Source: DASRDU01 sp035652435
GTDB taxonomy: Bacteria; Acidobacteriota; Blastocatellia; RBC074
Assembly (NCBI GenBank): GCA_035652435.1
Contig: DASRDU010000032.1
Coordinates: 35,844 to 99,843 of the forward strand
Length of the DNA: 64,000 nt
Reading direction: 5' to 3'
Made by a program: the position numbers and the translations under genes. Positions 54,655 to 63,360 of the stretch are shown piece by piece (positions within the stretch are counted from its first letter, which is position 1; each line of letters begins with the position of its first letter). The notes beneath the pieces were generated by a model, which searched no databases, was not told the DNA's origin, and saw only the letters and a list, made by a program, of their open reading frames with translations.

Positions 54655-55758
54655 CTAACGCAGATAATAACCGAGGCGGGTGGTGGCATGACAGGCGGGG
54701 CGGCTGATTTTGACGCGGGTCGCGCGGTAACGCCCGTCGCGTCGCGCGTCGGTGGGGGTGTAGAAGATCACGTACTGATTCCGCAACTCGTCGGCGACTT
54801 CATGGTAAGCGTCATTGAGGTTGTCAAAACTCTGCGGCAGGAAGAGCCGCCCGCCGGTTTCGTCGGCTATGCGGGTCAGCTGCTTTTCACTGGCTTCGAG
54901 GACGTCGAGCGACAGCCGGAGCCCGTCAATCCGGGTCCGATTCATCGTGCGCGATGCGGCGGAGCCGCTCTCGTAATACTCCAGCTCGCGCAGTTCGGCG
55001 CGGCGCTGGATGCGGGTCTTGCTGACGACGTAAACCGGCGCTTCGGCCTCGACGAGCGCGCGCATGGCCTGCTCGGCGCCGATGCTCCCCCGCCCGCTGT
55101 CCACGCCGTCGGTGAAGACGATGATCGCCTTGCGCCCTTTGACGCGACCGAGCTGTTCGCGCGCCGCGAGCAGCATCGCGTCATTGAACTTCGTGAACAT
55201 CCCCGTCCCCAGCCGGTTGAGCGAGCGTTTCAGCGCCGCGCGGCTGGTCGTCCAGTCCATCACCAGTTCCACCTTGTCGTCGAACCTGATCAGCGAGATT
55301 TCGTCGCTCGCGTCGAGCCGTTCCGCGAAGCGCAGGGCCGCGGCCTTGAAGTCTTCGAGTTCTTTCTGGACGCTGCTGCTCGTGTCAATCATCAGCACCA
55401 CGTGGACCGGCAGCCGTTTGAGCGCGAATGAAGTGATCTGCTGCCGCACGCCGTCTTCGTAAATCATGAAGTGTTCCGCCTTGAGGTCGGCGACAAAACG
55501 CCCCGCGTCGTCGCGCACGGTGACGGGCAGCAGCACTTCGGTCGTGTCAACCGAAATGGTCGGCGCGTCCGCGGCGTTGTCTGTCGGTGATTGATTATTG
55601 GCGGGGGATTCGGTCTGGTGTTTGCCGGCGTCGCCGCGCTGGTCGGTTTTCGGCTGCCCGACGGTGCGCGGGCGCCGTGCCGGCTGGGCGCAGATGGAGA
55701 CTGCGAGAAACAGCAGAGCAATTATCAACCATACAACCGTGGAAAACTGCTTCCTCAT
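54655..55758 (-). CDS. Secreted VWFA-related protein (acidobacterial type)
   Basis: This protein has about 367 residues from the ATG at 55758 (MRKQFSTVVWLI; frame open to 55788). A signal peptide ends near SICAQ, then a disordered linker, then a VWFA domain. Unlike the paralogue at 3656-4900, the metal site is intact: MIDTSSSVQ (DxSxS) near residue 120, TGMFTKFNDA and VFTDGVDSGRG. The conserved block VTVRDDAGRFVADLKAEHFMIYEDG precedes it. It could bind a ligand in the envelope. It lies 74 bases after the duplicated-module gene on the same strand. Confidence 0.87.
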   Translation of the reverse strand: MRKQFSTVVWLIIALLFLAVSICAQPARRPRTVGQPKTDQRGDAGKHQTESPANNQSPTDNAADAPTISVDTTEVLLPVTVRDDAGRFVADLKAEHFMIYEDGVRQQITSFALKRLPVHVVLMIDTSSSVQKELEDFKAAALRFAERLDASDEISLIRFDDKVELVMDWTTSRAALKRSLNRLGTGMFTKFNDAMLLAAREQLGRVKGRKAIIVFTDGVDSGRGSIGAEQAMRALVEAEAPVYVVSKTRIQRRAELRELEYYESGSAASRTMNRTRIDGLRLSLDVLEASEKQLTRIADETGGRLFLPQSFDNLNDAYHEVADELRNQYVIFYTPTDARRDGRYRATRVKISRPACHATTRLGYYLR

Positions 55759-55832
55759 GCAAAACACCCGGAGTCGTGATCGCCGCAATCCCGAACGGAC
55801 GTCAGGCGTCTTCAGAGCCGGAGGAGTGAGAA

Positions 55833-56636
55833 TTACTTCTTTTTCTCTTCACCCATCGCATCGGTCATTGCCCTGATGATGCGCTCGCTGACGCGGTTGC
55901 GGCGCAGTTCGGCCACGGCTTTCGCCGAGAGATCGAATTCGACCTGGGTGATTTCGATTTTGCGCAGAATCGTGCCTTCGGAAAAACCGGCCTGGATCAG
56001 TTCGATGATCTCCCGGTTATCGAGCTTCGGCGCGCGTTCGAGTTTCGGTTCGCCGTCTTCGCCCCGGGGGCGGATGATGCGTACGGTCGCGGTGCCGGTG
56101 ACATCGCTCTGGCTCGCCTGATCGCCGCTGTTGCCCAAGCCCCGCGAGCGCGTCCGGCCCTGCGAGCCGGAACTTGAGCCGAAGACGGGCGTCTCATTGT
56201 CCTGCGGCTGGGCCGGGTCTTTCCCTTTGGCGCGTTTGTCCGTCGCCGTGCCGGGGCGCGGGGAAGTCGAACTAAAGAAGGCTTCGTCGTCCGCCTTGAA
56301 AAACTCATCGTCGCGCAGCGAGGCCATGCTCTCGATGCCTGACGCCAGATTCTGCCGCTCGATCATTTCGGAAATGATTCGCTCGCTGACGCCGTGGCGT
56401 TTGAGTTCGATGAGCTTCACCGTCGAGATGTCGAAGGCCGTCGGCGAGCTGCGGATCAGGTGAATGATCGTGCGCTCCTTGAAGCGTTCCTTCGCCAGTT
56501 TGATGACTGCTTCGTTGGTCAGCACCTCGCGGGCTTTCGCCCCCGCCGGCTGGGATGTCTGGGCCGGGGTTGAAGCTGCGACGAGCAGCAGGAGCGTCAC
56601 CGTGACGCAGAGGCAAAGGTGGGCACTATTTTTCAT
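55833..56636 (-). CDS. Exported protein with two copies of a ~55-residue module
   Basis: This protein has about 267 residues from the ATG at 56636. A signal peptide (~1-28) is followed by a first module (LTNEAVIKLAKERFKERTIIHLIRSSPTAFDIS...VSERIISEM), a low-complexity Ser/Arg/Gly linker and a second module near the end (LDNREIIELIQAGFSEGTILRKIEITQVEFDLS...VSERIIRAM). The modules share the pattern I-x-L...F-x-E-x-TI...I...FD-x-S...EL...VSE-x-II-x-x-M. No function is known to me. Confidence 0.78.
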   Translation of the reverse strand: MKNSAHLCLCVTVTLLLLVAASTPAQTSQPAGAKAREVLTNEAVIKLAKERFKERTIIHLIRSSPTAFDISTVKLIELKRHGVSERIISEMIERQNLASGIESMASLRDDEFFKADDEAFFSSTSPRPGTATDKRAKGKDPAQPQDNETPVFGSSSGSQGRTRSRGLGNSGDQASQSDVTGTATVRIIRPRGEDGEPKLERAPKLDNREIIELIQAGFSEGTILRKIEITQVEFDLSAKAVAELRRNRVSERIIRAMTDAMGEEKKK

Positions 56637-56726
56637 GATCTTACCTTTCGGCAGGGCGGTGAGGGCCGGAGGCCTGAATGCTCCAGTGATCAGCAATGAA
56701 GCGGGGAGATTCTTCAGACCCCCACC

Positions 56727-57596
56727 TTACTCATCGCCCGTCACTGCTCTGGCTTTCCGGTACGCGGCGTTGATGCGGCGCACGTAATTCTGGGTTTCGC
56801 GAAAAGGGGGAACGCGGCGACCGTAACGGGCGACGGCATTCTCTCCGGCGTTGTAAGCCGCCAGCGCCAGATTGACGTCGCCCTGGTAAAGTTCGATCAG
56901 GTTCTTCAGGTAGCGCGTGCCGGCCTCCACGTTTTCGACCGGGTCGTGAATGTTGCGCACGCCCAGGGCGCGGGCGGTCGCCGGCATCAGCTGCATCAGC
57001 CCGCGCGCGCCGACCGGGGAAACGGCGCGGTGATTGAAGCGTGATTCCTCGCGCATCACCAGGTAAATGAGCAGCGGGTCAAGCTGCTGTTTCGACGCGC
57101 TGTCCGCGATCAACTGATCCAGACCGGCGTGGCCGGTAGTGAAGCGCAGGTCACGGCGCGGCAGGGCGGGCTGCTCGCCGCCCGCGACTTCGCGCGCGAC
57201 GCGCTCGACGGCATCGCGGTCAATGAGCGTGTGCAGAGTGCCGAGGCGGTAGCGGATGTACGCTCCATATTCCTGCACGTCGTCAGCCACGATCTGCGTC
57301 CCGCCTTTCAGAAAGATTCGGGTGACGGTTGACGTGGCAGGCTTCGGGCTTTCGCCTGTCGCGCCGACCTTTGATTCCTTCGCACTGACCACGCGCCTGA
57401 TTTCGTCTTTGGCAATCGAAGCGATCAGGTTACCCTGCCGGTACCACAGGAGGTCGCCCGTTTCCCAGGTCGCTTCCGCCTCGATGACGCGCCCGTCTTT
57501 CAGCTGCACCTGATCAGCCAGCGTTACCGCCGCCAGCGCGCAACAGATCAGACACAGCCGGATTGATACATGGATTATTCGGGGAGTTACAGACAT
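56727..57596 (-). CDS. Lytic transglycosylase (SLT domain)
   Basis: This 289-residue exported protein has a signal peptide (~8-27). A ~120-residue region with short beta repeats (LKDGRVIEAEATWETGDLLWYRQGN and FLKGGTQIVADDVQEYGAYIRYRLG) follows. The C-terminal SLT domain carries the catalytic Glu in VMREESRFNHRAVSPVGARGLMQLMPATA, then VEAGTRYLKNLIELYQGDVNLALAAYNAGENAV. It cleaves peptidoglycan to anhydromuropeptides. Its placement in a string leading from the tad genes suggests it may open the wall for pilus or secretion machinery. Confidence 0.92.
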   Translation of the reverse strand: MSVTPRIIHVSIRLCLICCALAAVTLADQVQLKDGRVIEAEATWETGDLLWYRQGNLIASIAKDEIRRVVSAKESKVGATGESPKPATSTVTRIFLKGGTQIVADDVQEYGAYIRYRLGTLHTLIDRDAVERVAREVAGGEQPALPRRDLRFTTGHAGLDQLIADSASKQQLDPLLIYLVMREESRFNHRAVSPVGARGLMQLMPATARALGVRNIHDPVENVEAGTRYLKNLIELYQGDVNLALAAYNAGENAVARYGRRVPPFRETQNYVRRINAAYRKARAVTGDE

Positions 57597-57655
57597 AGAA
57601 CCTTGTCGCTCTTCACTGGGGCGTGCGCTCCCGGTGGGGAGTTCTCTCTTTACAA

Positions 57656-58780
57656 CTACTTCTGCTGGGCGCCCGAACTGGCGCTGGAATTGAGCCTTTT
57701 CTGCATCTCGCTCGCGTATGCGGCTTCGCGCAGGCGCCCGGTGCGCTCATATAGCGGCACCAGACTGGAGAGCGCCGTGGGCGATTGCGGCTGCAGGCGC
57801 AGCGCCGCTTCGTATTCCCTGATCGCTTCCTCGTAGCGCCCCTGCTGGTTCAGCACGTAGCCCAGATTCAGGTGCGCGCCGGCCTCGCCGACCGAGCGGG
57901 CGAAATGCTCCAGCGCTTTTTTGTGTTCGCCCCGGCGCCCGTATGCCAGGCCGAGGTTGTTGTGCAGACGTTTGTCATCAGGCGTGGTCTTAAGCGCTTT
58001 CTGAAACCATTTGATCGCGTTCCTGTCATCACCCGCGAGGTAGTACGAGTAACCAAGGTTGTTGAGGAAGCGCGGGTTGCCGGATTCGATTTTGATCGCC
58101 TGCTGATATTCATTCTGCGCCGCGCCGTACATGGCCTTGTCGTCGTAACAGACGCCGAGCAGGTTATGGGCTTCGGCAAACCCGGGCCGGACGGCCAGCG
58201 CCTGGCCCAGTTTTTCAATCGCGCCGTCGTGCAGTCCTTTCTGGTGAAGTTCTTCGGCCTGATCGAACATCGCAGCCGCGGCGCGCTCGGCACTCGCGGC
58301 GTTCGGCTGTGGCTGCGGCGCGGGCGGGGCGGCGGGTGAAGGGGCTGCTGTGGCTGAAGCGTTCGGGGCGGACATCTCCTCGCGCGCCACTTCGCTGCCC
58401 ATCCCGTCGCGCGTGCGGCTGACCGGGACAGTCTTGAATTTCCCGACGTCTTTCGCCGAAGGCCGGCTCGCCGCCGCATTCTGATCGTTTCTGTCTTTGC
58501 CCCGGAACAGCCGCGCCATCAGCCGCGCCGGGGAAGTGAAGATGCGTTTGAAGACGCCCGGCTTCCCACCGGAACCCGACGGCTCAACCGGCGCGGCCGG
58601 GTCTTCCGTCGCGTCTTCAAAGTTGCCGTCAACGGCGAGGGTGAAGCCCGGGGTCAGGATCGAAATGGCCTCCGACCGCAGGGCGGGGATGCCGAGTGGC
58701 ACTACCGCGAACAGGGCGAGGATGACCAGTGCCGTGATCGCGCGTTCACGCAACAGACTGAAAAATTTCCGGGGACTCAT
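57656..58780 (-). CDS. Membrane-anchored TPR protein
   Basis: This 374-residue protein starts at the ATG at 58780 (MSPRKFFSLLRERAITALVILALFAVVPLG), with an N-terminal membrane helix. A disordered Ala/Pro linker (~40-155) leads to at least five TPR units (~160-365), e.g. AEELHQKGLHDGAIEKLGQALAVRP, FLNNLGYSYYLAGDDRNAIKWFQKAL and HLNLGYVLNQQGRYEEAIREYEAAL. The longer open frame to 59062 only reads through the neighbour gene. TPR arrays of this kind occur with tad pilus systems (TadD-like), which fits the location. Confidence 0.85.
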   Translation of the reverse strand: MSPRKFFSLLRERAITALVILALFAVVPLGIPALRSEAISILTPGFTLAVDGNFEDATEDPAAPVEPSGSGGKPGVFKRIFTSPARLMARLFRGKDRNDQNAAASRPSAKDVGKFKTVPVSRTRDGMGSEVAREEMSAPNASATAAPSPAAPPAPQPQPNAASAERAAAAMFDQAEELHQKGLHDGAIEKLGQALAVRPGFAEAHNLLGVCYDDKAMYGAAQNEYQQAIKIESGNPRFLNNLGYSYYLAGDDRNAIKWFQKALKTTPDDKRLHNNLGLAYGRRGEHKKALEHFARSVGEAGAHLNLGYVLNQQGRYEEAIREYEAALRLQPQSPTALSSLVPLYERTGRLREAAYASEMQKRLNSSASSGAQQK

Positions 58781-58823
58781 AACTGCCTTTCCGAAGTAGA
58801 AAGTCAAAAGTAGAAAGTCCAGG

Positions 58824-60497
58824 TCACTTTTTACTTTCTGCTTCTTCTTTTTTGACCAGGATCTGAGCGGTGTTGTCACGATACAGACTGACCCACCGGC
58901 CGGTGGCCTGCGCCGCCGCCGCCAGCGGCTCATCGGTGCGCAGCAGCATCCAGCGGACGTCGTACTTGTCCAGCACTTCGGCCCAGCCGGGTCGGGCCGT
59001 CGCGAGTCGCAACGATTCATCAAAGACCGGGCCGGTGCGGTAAAAATCGCTGCGCCCGTCAACGAAGACTTTGAGCCGCGGGTAGAAACGGTAAATCAGA
59101 TAACCGCCGAACTGATCAGGCGCATACAGGTTGCCGTCGGGCCTGGCAGTCGCAATAAAATCTGCGGCGGCGACCGGCAATTTCTGCGCGTCGAAGTGAG
59201 GGTGCAGCACGGCGTCCGTCAGTTTACCCCATCTGCCGCCGATCAGCACGAGCAGGAAGGCGGCCACCGCAAAATTAACAAACGCCCCGGTCAGCTGCCG
59301 GTCAATCGCCATCGTGCCGCGGTACCAGTCGAGCGCGGCTCGCCACCGCCGCGCCATACTGCCCTGGCCGTTTGCGATCGCGTTTGCCGCCTCGCCGAGC
59401 AGCGCGCTGAAATGCTCGGCGATGATCGGCGTTAAGACCACCGCCGCCAGCGTGACGTGGCGTTCCGATTGCAAAGTGAGGTGCGACCAGAAGATCAGCA
59501 GCCCGACTTCGACGAATCGCCGCTGCCACGCCGCCCGCGCGCCCGCAATCACTCCGAAGAACAGCAACAGTTCAATGAGCCTGCCGTCAAGCGTGTGAAA
59601 ATCCGGCGACTGAAACTCCTGAATTCGGGCCAGCAGCTGGGCATCAGTCAGGTATTGCCAGAGGTGGCGGTAGAGCTTCAACCCGTAGGGCGTCGCGAGC
59701 GGGGCAATGACTGACGCCGCGCCGACGATTGCGTAAGTCCTGACGACCCGGCGAAACTCGCGGCTCTTCAATTCACGACGGCTGGCAAATTCCAGCGTCT
59801 CGCCGACCGCATAAATCACGAGCATCGGGAACATCGCCGCGAACGCGCCGTGCAGGTTGGCCCACAGCGCGAGCAGCAACGGCAGCGCGTAAACCCATTT
59901 CGCGCGCCACTCACCCGCCAGGCGGCGATGCCGGCGCCAGCTTTCAATCATCGCGCACCAGCAGAGCATCAGCACGATTGACACGACATGCGGGCGCGCC
60001 AGCCAGTGGATGATGGAGGCTATCGCGGCAAAGACCGTCAGCCCGCAGGCCACGAACGCGTCAGCCCCACGCGCCACCATCAGGCGGAAGAGCAGGGCGT
60101 ACCCGGCGCACAAGAGCAGCATCGTCCCCCCGACCAGGCCCGCCAGCCCCCATCGGTTGTGGAGCAGCGACATCAGCACGTCGGACAGCCATTCCCACGC
60201 GAACCATTCGTGCCCCGGCATCGTGTGAGAAAAAACATCCTGTCGCGGAACCGTGCCGGTCCGAAGAATCAGGTCGCCGGTGCGAATATGCCACCCGGTA
60301 TCGCTGTCCTGCAAAAAGCGCCAAGAGTTGATCGCCAGCAGGTACAAAACGAGCAGCAGGCAGAGGCCGCCGACCGACGGCAGCATCCAGCGCGCCGGGG
60401 CAGGGACGCGAGGGGCTGGGCGCCGCTTCGGCTGTCTGCCGGGCCCGCGCCCGCCCGGCGGCGAAGGTGCGGGCGAAGCGGTCTGTTCAGCGCTCAT
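58824..60497 (-). CDS. Polytopic membrane protein, acidobacterial, glycosyltransferase-like
   Basis: This 557-residue protein has a Pro/Arg-rich cytoplasmic start and about ten membrane helices. The first large loop DSDTGWHIRTGDLILRTGTVPRQDVFSHTMPGHEWFAWEWLSDV contains the D-x-D/W-H-type pattern seen in GT-C-like and PMT-related membrane proteins. A soluble C-terminal domain follows (~430-557; YAPDQFGGYLIYRFYPRLKVFVDGRSDFYRTG). Lipid-linked glycosyl transfer is possible but unproven. The final codons (AESKK, stop) fall in a purine-rich repeat tract. Its start overlaps the stop of the DUF192 gene (ATGA). Confidence 0.72.
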   Translation of the reverse strand: MSAEQTASPAPSPPGGRGPGRQPKRRPAPRVPAPARWMLPSVGGLCLLLVLYLLAINSWRFLQDSDTGWHIRTGDLILRTGTVPRQDVFSHTMPGHEWFAWEWLSDVLMSLLHNRWGLAGLVGGTMLLLCAGYALLFRLMVARGADAFVACGLTVFAAIASIIHWLARPHVVSIVLMLCWCAMIESWRRHRRLAGEWRAKWVYALPLLLALWANLHGAFAAMFPMLVIYAVGETLEFASRRELKSREFRRVVRTYAIVGAASVIAPLATPYGLKLYRHLWQYLTDAQLLARIQEFQSPDFHTLDGRLIELLLFFGVIAGARAAWQRRFVEVGLLIFWSHLTLQSERHVTLAAVVLTPIIAEHFSALLGEAANAIANGQGSMARRWRAALDWYRGTMAIDRQLTGAFVNFAVAAFLLVLIGGRWGKLTDAVLHPHFDAQKLPVAAADFIATARPDGNLYAPDQFGGYLIYRFYPRLKVFVDGRSDFYRTGPVFDESLRLATARPGWAEVLDKYDVRWMLLRTDEPLAAAAQATGRWVSLYRDNTAQILVKKEEAESKK

Positions 60498-60913
60498 GCG
60501 TTTTCCGTGCGCACGACGCGCAGCTGGTCGCCTGTTTTGAGTTGCAGCCGGGCGACTGAGTGCGCCGCCATTTCCAGCACGCTGCGGGTCCGGAGGTGTG
60601 GGATCGTGATGCGGAACGGCCGCAGGTTTTCCACCACCCTTGTGATCCGCAAGTCCTTGTCCAGAAAGATAGCGTCAATGGCAAAGAGCATGCCGAGCGT
60701 GTGAATCCCGTTCGAGGGCCGCAGCCAGAGCGCCTCGTTCGCGGCCAGCCCCCGGCGCCCGAGCAGCCCGCGCAGCCGCTTGAGTGCGGTGTTGGCCACG
60801 ACGACACGTTCGGCGACACACTGGCCCGTCGGGCAGTGATAAATCCTGATCGGGGGGCGGGGGCCGGCGGACTGGGCTTGCAAATGTTCGATGTGGGATT
60901 GCAGATCAACCAT
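60494..60913 (-). CDS. DUF192 family protein
   Basis: This 139-residue protein matches DUF192: LRGLLGRRGLAANEALWLRPSNGIHTLGMLFAIDAIFLDKDLRITRVVENLRPFRI, then SVLEMAAHS and GDQLRVV. The family is a small beta-barrel of unknown function that recurs near pilus and secretion genes. The GTG/ATG start at 60913 gives a ~20-residue lead before the domain. Its end overlaps the next gene by 4 bases. Confidence 0.85.
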   Translation of the reverse strand: MVDLQSHIEHLQAQSAGPRPPIRIYHCPTGQCVAERVVVANTALKRLRGLLGRRGLAANEALWLRPSNGIHTLGMLFAIDAIFLDKDLRITRVVENLRPFRITIPHLRTRSVLEMAAHSVARLQLKTGDQLRVVRTENA

Positions 60914-60961
60914 CCTGCAACAGGGGTCTTCGGGTCAGGCCCTCGGGGGGCCCGTCAGACA

Positions 60962-61129
60962 TCATAACTCGTCATCGCGTTCACGCGAGCGGCGTTTGAT
61001 CACGATGATGCCAAGGATTGCTGCGATCACCAGCAGAATGCCGATCAGAATCCAGTTCAGCATCAGATCGTCCGACTGCGGCTGCCCCTGCAGCCACAGG
61101 AAGAACAACAGGGCACCAGAAAACGTCAT
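60962..61129 (-). CDS. 55-residue single-pass membrane protein
   Basis: A short frame reads MTFSGALLFFLWLQGQ... with one or two hydrophobic segments; the main helix is LNWILIGILLVIAAILGIIVI (positions ~24-45). It ends with a basic/acidic tail KRRSRERDDEL. A good ribosome site GGAGAAAC precedes the ATG at 61129. It lies between tadC and the DUF192 gene on the same strand, so it is probably translated as part of the tad run. No family is recognised. Confidence 0.6.
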   Translation of the reverse strand: MTFSGALLFFLWLQGQPQSDDLMLNWILIGILLVIAAILGIIVIKRRSRERDDEL

Positions 61130-61206
61130 GAAGTTTCTCCTTCGTCTTGTCGTAGTGTCGGGCCAGCTACCGGCAAAGTGGAGTTCTGACTTCTGGCTGT
61201 ACCCGC

Positions 61207-62142
61207 TTACGGACCACCCTGAACGAATATCGCAGACATCTTGATTAATGCCGGGACCAGTAAAACGATCAGTAATGCTGGAAAGATAAATAAGAGCAGC
61301 GGAAAAATCAATTTGATTGTGGTCTTTGCGACCATCTCCTCGGCCCGCTGCCGCCGCCGGGTGCGGAGCGAGTCGGCAAAGACGCGCAGCGAATCCGCAA
61401 TCGAAGTGCCGAAGCGGTCGGTCTGAATCAGCATCGCCACGAGCGATTTCAGGTCGTCCACGCCCGTCCGGTCGCCGAGGTTGCGCAGCGCCTCCTCGCG
61501 CGGCTTGCCGGCGCGAATCTCGCGGTTGGTAACCCCGAGCTGTGTCGAGAGCGCCGGCTCGACCAATTCCATCTCCTGTCCGACGCGGTAGAGCGCGGCG
61601 TTCAGCCCCAGCCCCGCCTCGACGCAGACCACCATCAGGTCGAGCGCGTCCGGCAGGGCATGCGTGATTTTCTGCTGCTGCCTGGTGATCCGCCGCGAGA
61701 GCATGAACGACGGGATGAACAGGCCGAAAGCGACCGCGATCAGCACCAGCGCGACGCCCGAGAACTCGAGCCCCCGGCCCGCGACGAGCAGGACGAACGC
61801 CGTCAGCCCGGGGAAGATGACGGCCGCAGCCAGTTGCAGGGCGCGATAGACCGAGACGGTATTCTCGTTGAAAAATCCCGCCATGATCAGGCGCTTCCGC
61901 AGCCGCCGCACGTTGCGCGGGGAAGGCGCCGGCGTCAGCCTCGAAATGGGTTTGGCGACGCGCTCGACCAGCACTCTGGTGACCTGCGGCGATTCCGGCG
62001 TCTGGATGACCGTCGGATTGATCTCCTTCAGCCGCGCGTTAACCGGGTTGGCGGGCCGCACCAGCCACCAGTAAAGCGCCGCCACCACGCTCATGACGGA
62101 GAAGAGAACTGAGAGTTGAAACAGAATCAGGAGCCAGTCCAT
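61207..62142 (-). CDS. tadC: Tad pilus inner-membrane platform protein TadC
   Basis: This 311-residue GspF/T2SSF-domain protein has an N-terminal helix (~5-27), a central helix pair (~100-150) and two C-terminal helices (~280-308). The T2SSF core reads HALPDALDLMVVCVEAGLGLNAALYRVGQEME...REIRAGKPREEALRNLGDRTGVDDLKSLVAMLIQTDRFGTSI. The TadC-type is distinguished from TadB by the LIQTDRFGTSIADSLRVFAD block. It acts with TadB as the platform for pilus assembly driven by TadA. It lies 90 bases after tadB. Confidence 0.92.
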   Translation of the reverse strand: MDWLLILFQLSVLFSVMSVVAALYWWLVRPANPVNARLKEINPTVIQTPESPQVTRVLVERVAKPISRLTPAPSPRNVRRLRKRLIMAGFFNENTVSVYRALQLAAAVIFPGLTAFVLLVAGRGLEFSGVALVLIAVAFGLFIPSFMLSRRITRQQQKITHALPDALDLMVVCVEAGLGLNAALYRVGQEMELVEPALSTQLGVTNREIRAGKPREEALRNLGDRTGVDDLKSLVAMLIQTDRFGTSIADSLRVFADSLRTRRRQRAEEMVAKTTIKLIFPLLLFIFPALLIVLLVPALIKMSAIFVQGGP

Positions 62143-62232
62143 AAAATAAAGAAGTCGGAAGTCAGAAAGATGAAGTCGGAAGGATGAAAAAGAACGCGGG
62201 CGCGGCTGGTGACAGCCCCCATCCTCCTGACT

Positions 62233-63282
62233 TCACAGTTCGATTCTGGTGATCCGCTTGATCGTCAGCCAGCCGATTATCTGCATCGCGATCCCGCCGG
62301 TGAGGATGTAAGTCCCCCACTCGTGGTCGTAGAGCGGCTGCATGTAACCCGGGTTGGTCATGTTGATCAGCAGGAACAGGATGAACGGCAGCGCGCTGAC
62401 GATGTAACCCGACAGCCGCGCCTGCGCCGATTTGACGCGGATCTCGCCCTGAATGCGGAACCGCTCGCGGATCGTGTGGCTGATGTTGTGCATCACTTCG
62501 GCCAGATTGCCGCCGACCTCGCGCTGGATCAGGATCGCCGTCACGCACAGCTTCAAATCAGGGATCGGCATGCGCTCGACCAGGTTTTCGAGGGCGATCT
62601 TGATGCTCAGTCCGAGGTTCTGCTCCTCGTACGCCTTGCCGAATTCGCGCGCCACCGGGTCGGGCATTTCGGTCGCGACGGTTTGCAGCGCCGAAGTGAA
62701 ACTGTGGCCGGCCTGGAGCGAGCGGATCATCAGTTCCAGCGCGTCGGGCAGCTGCCCGACGAACGTCTCGAAGCGCTTGCGCCGGTGCCTGAGTACGTAC
62801 ATCAGCGGGATCAGCGAGGCCGGTGGCATCACCAGGAACGTGATGACCGCCGAGCGGGTCGTCACGAAAACAAGCCAGCCGACCAGAAACGACACGGTCA
62901 GGCTGATGATCAGGAAGATGTTGACGACGATCTTCAGGTCGGCCTGGCGCAGCAGCTCCTTGAGCCGGTTGAAAATCTCGAACCGCAGGAGCAAACGGTG
63001 CAGCAGCGGGATGTCGCTCAGCAACTCTTCCTTGAGCAGCCGCATCTCGCGCTGGCTGGCCGTCAGGCCGCGCTCCGCGAGCAACTCCTGCAACCGCATC
63101 TCGACGCGCTGCCGGTACAGGTCAGTGTCACGCGTGATGAAGAAGTAGAGCGCCACCGCCAGGCTGATGACCGCGAGTGCGATGAGCAGGGCCAGCCGCT
63201 GGGTGTCACTGAGCAGGATAAAGACGATCAGCGTCGCCAGCGGGATGAGTGCGTAGAGGGTATATTTGAACCACCGATACAT
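62233..63282 (-). CDS. tadB: Tad pilus inner-membrane platform protein TadB
   Basis: This 349-residue protein has a T2SSF domain with helices at ~10-50, 125-170 and 290-340. The core is LPDALELMIRSLQAGHSFTSALQTVATEMPDPVAREFGKAYEEQNLGLSIKIALENLVERMPIPDLKLCVTAILIQREVGGNLAEVMHNIS, typical of TadB. It lies between tadA and tadC as in standard tad loci. The spacers on both sides carry short purine-rich AAAAGT-type repeats rather than promoters. Confidence 0.93.
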   Translation of the reverse strand: MYRWFKYTLYALIPLATLIVFILLSDTQRLALLIALAVISLAVALYFFITRDTDLYRQRVEMRLQELLAERGLTASQREMRLLKEELLSDIPLLHRLLLRFEIFNRLKELLRQADLKIVVNIFLIISLTVSFLVGWLVFVTTRSAVITFLVMPPASLIPLMYVLRHRRKRFETFVGQLPDALELMIRSLQAGHSFTSALQTVATEMPDPVAREFGKAYEEQNLGLSIKIALENLVERMPIPDLKLCVTAILIQREVGGNLAEVMHNISHTIRERFRIQGEIRVKSAQARLSGYIVSALPFILFLLINMTNPGYMQPLYDHEWGTYILTGGIAMQIIGWLTIKRITRIEL

Positions 63283-63360
63283 AAGGGTCAGGGCAAAAGT
63301 AAAAGGTGAAAGGCAAAAGTCCGCAGCGCCCCGGGCGGCCCGCGGTTATCCGGCTGTTAC

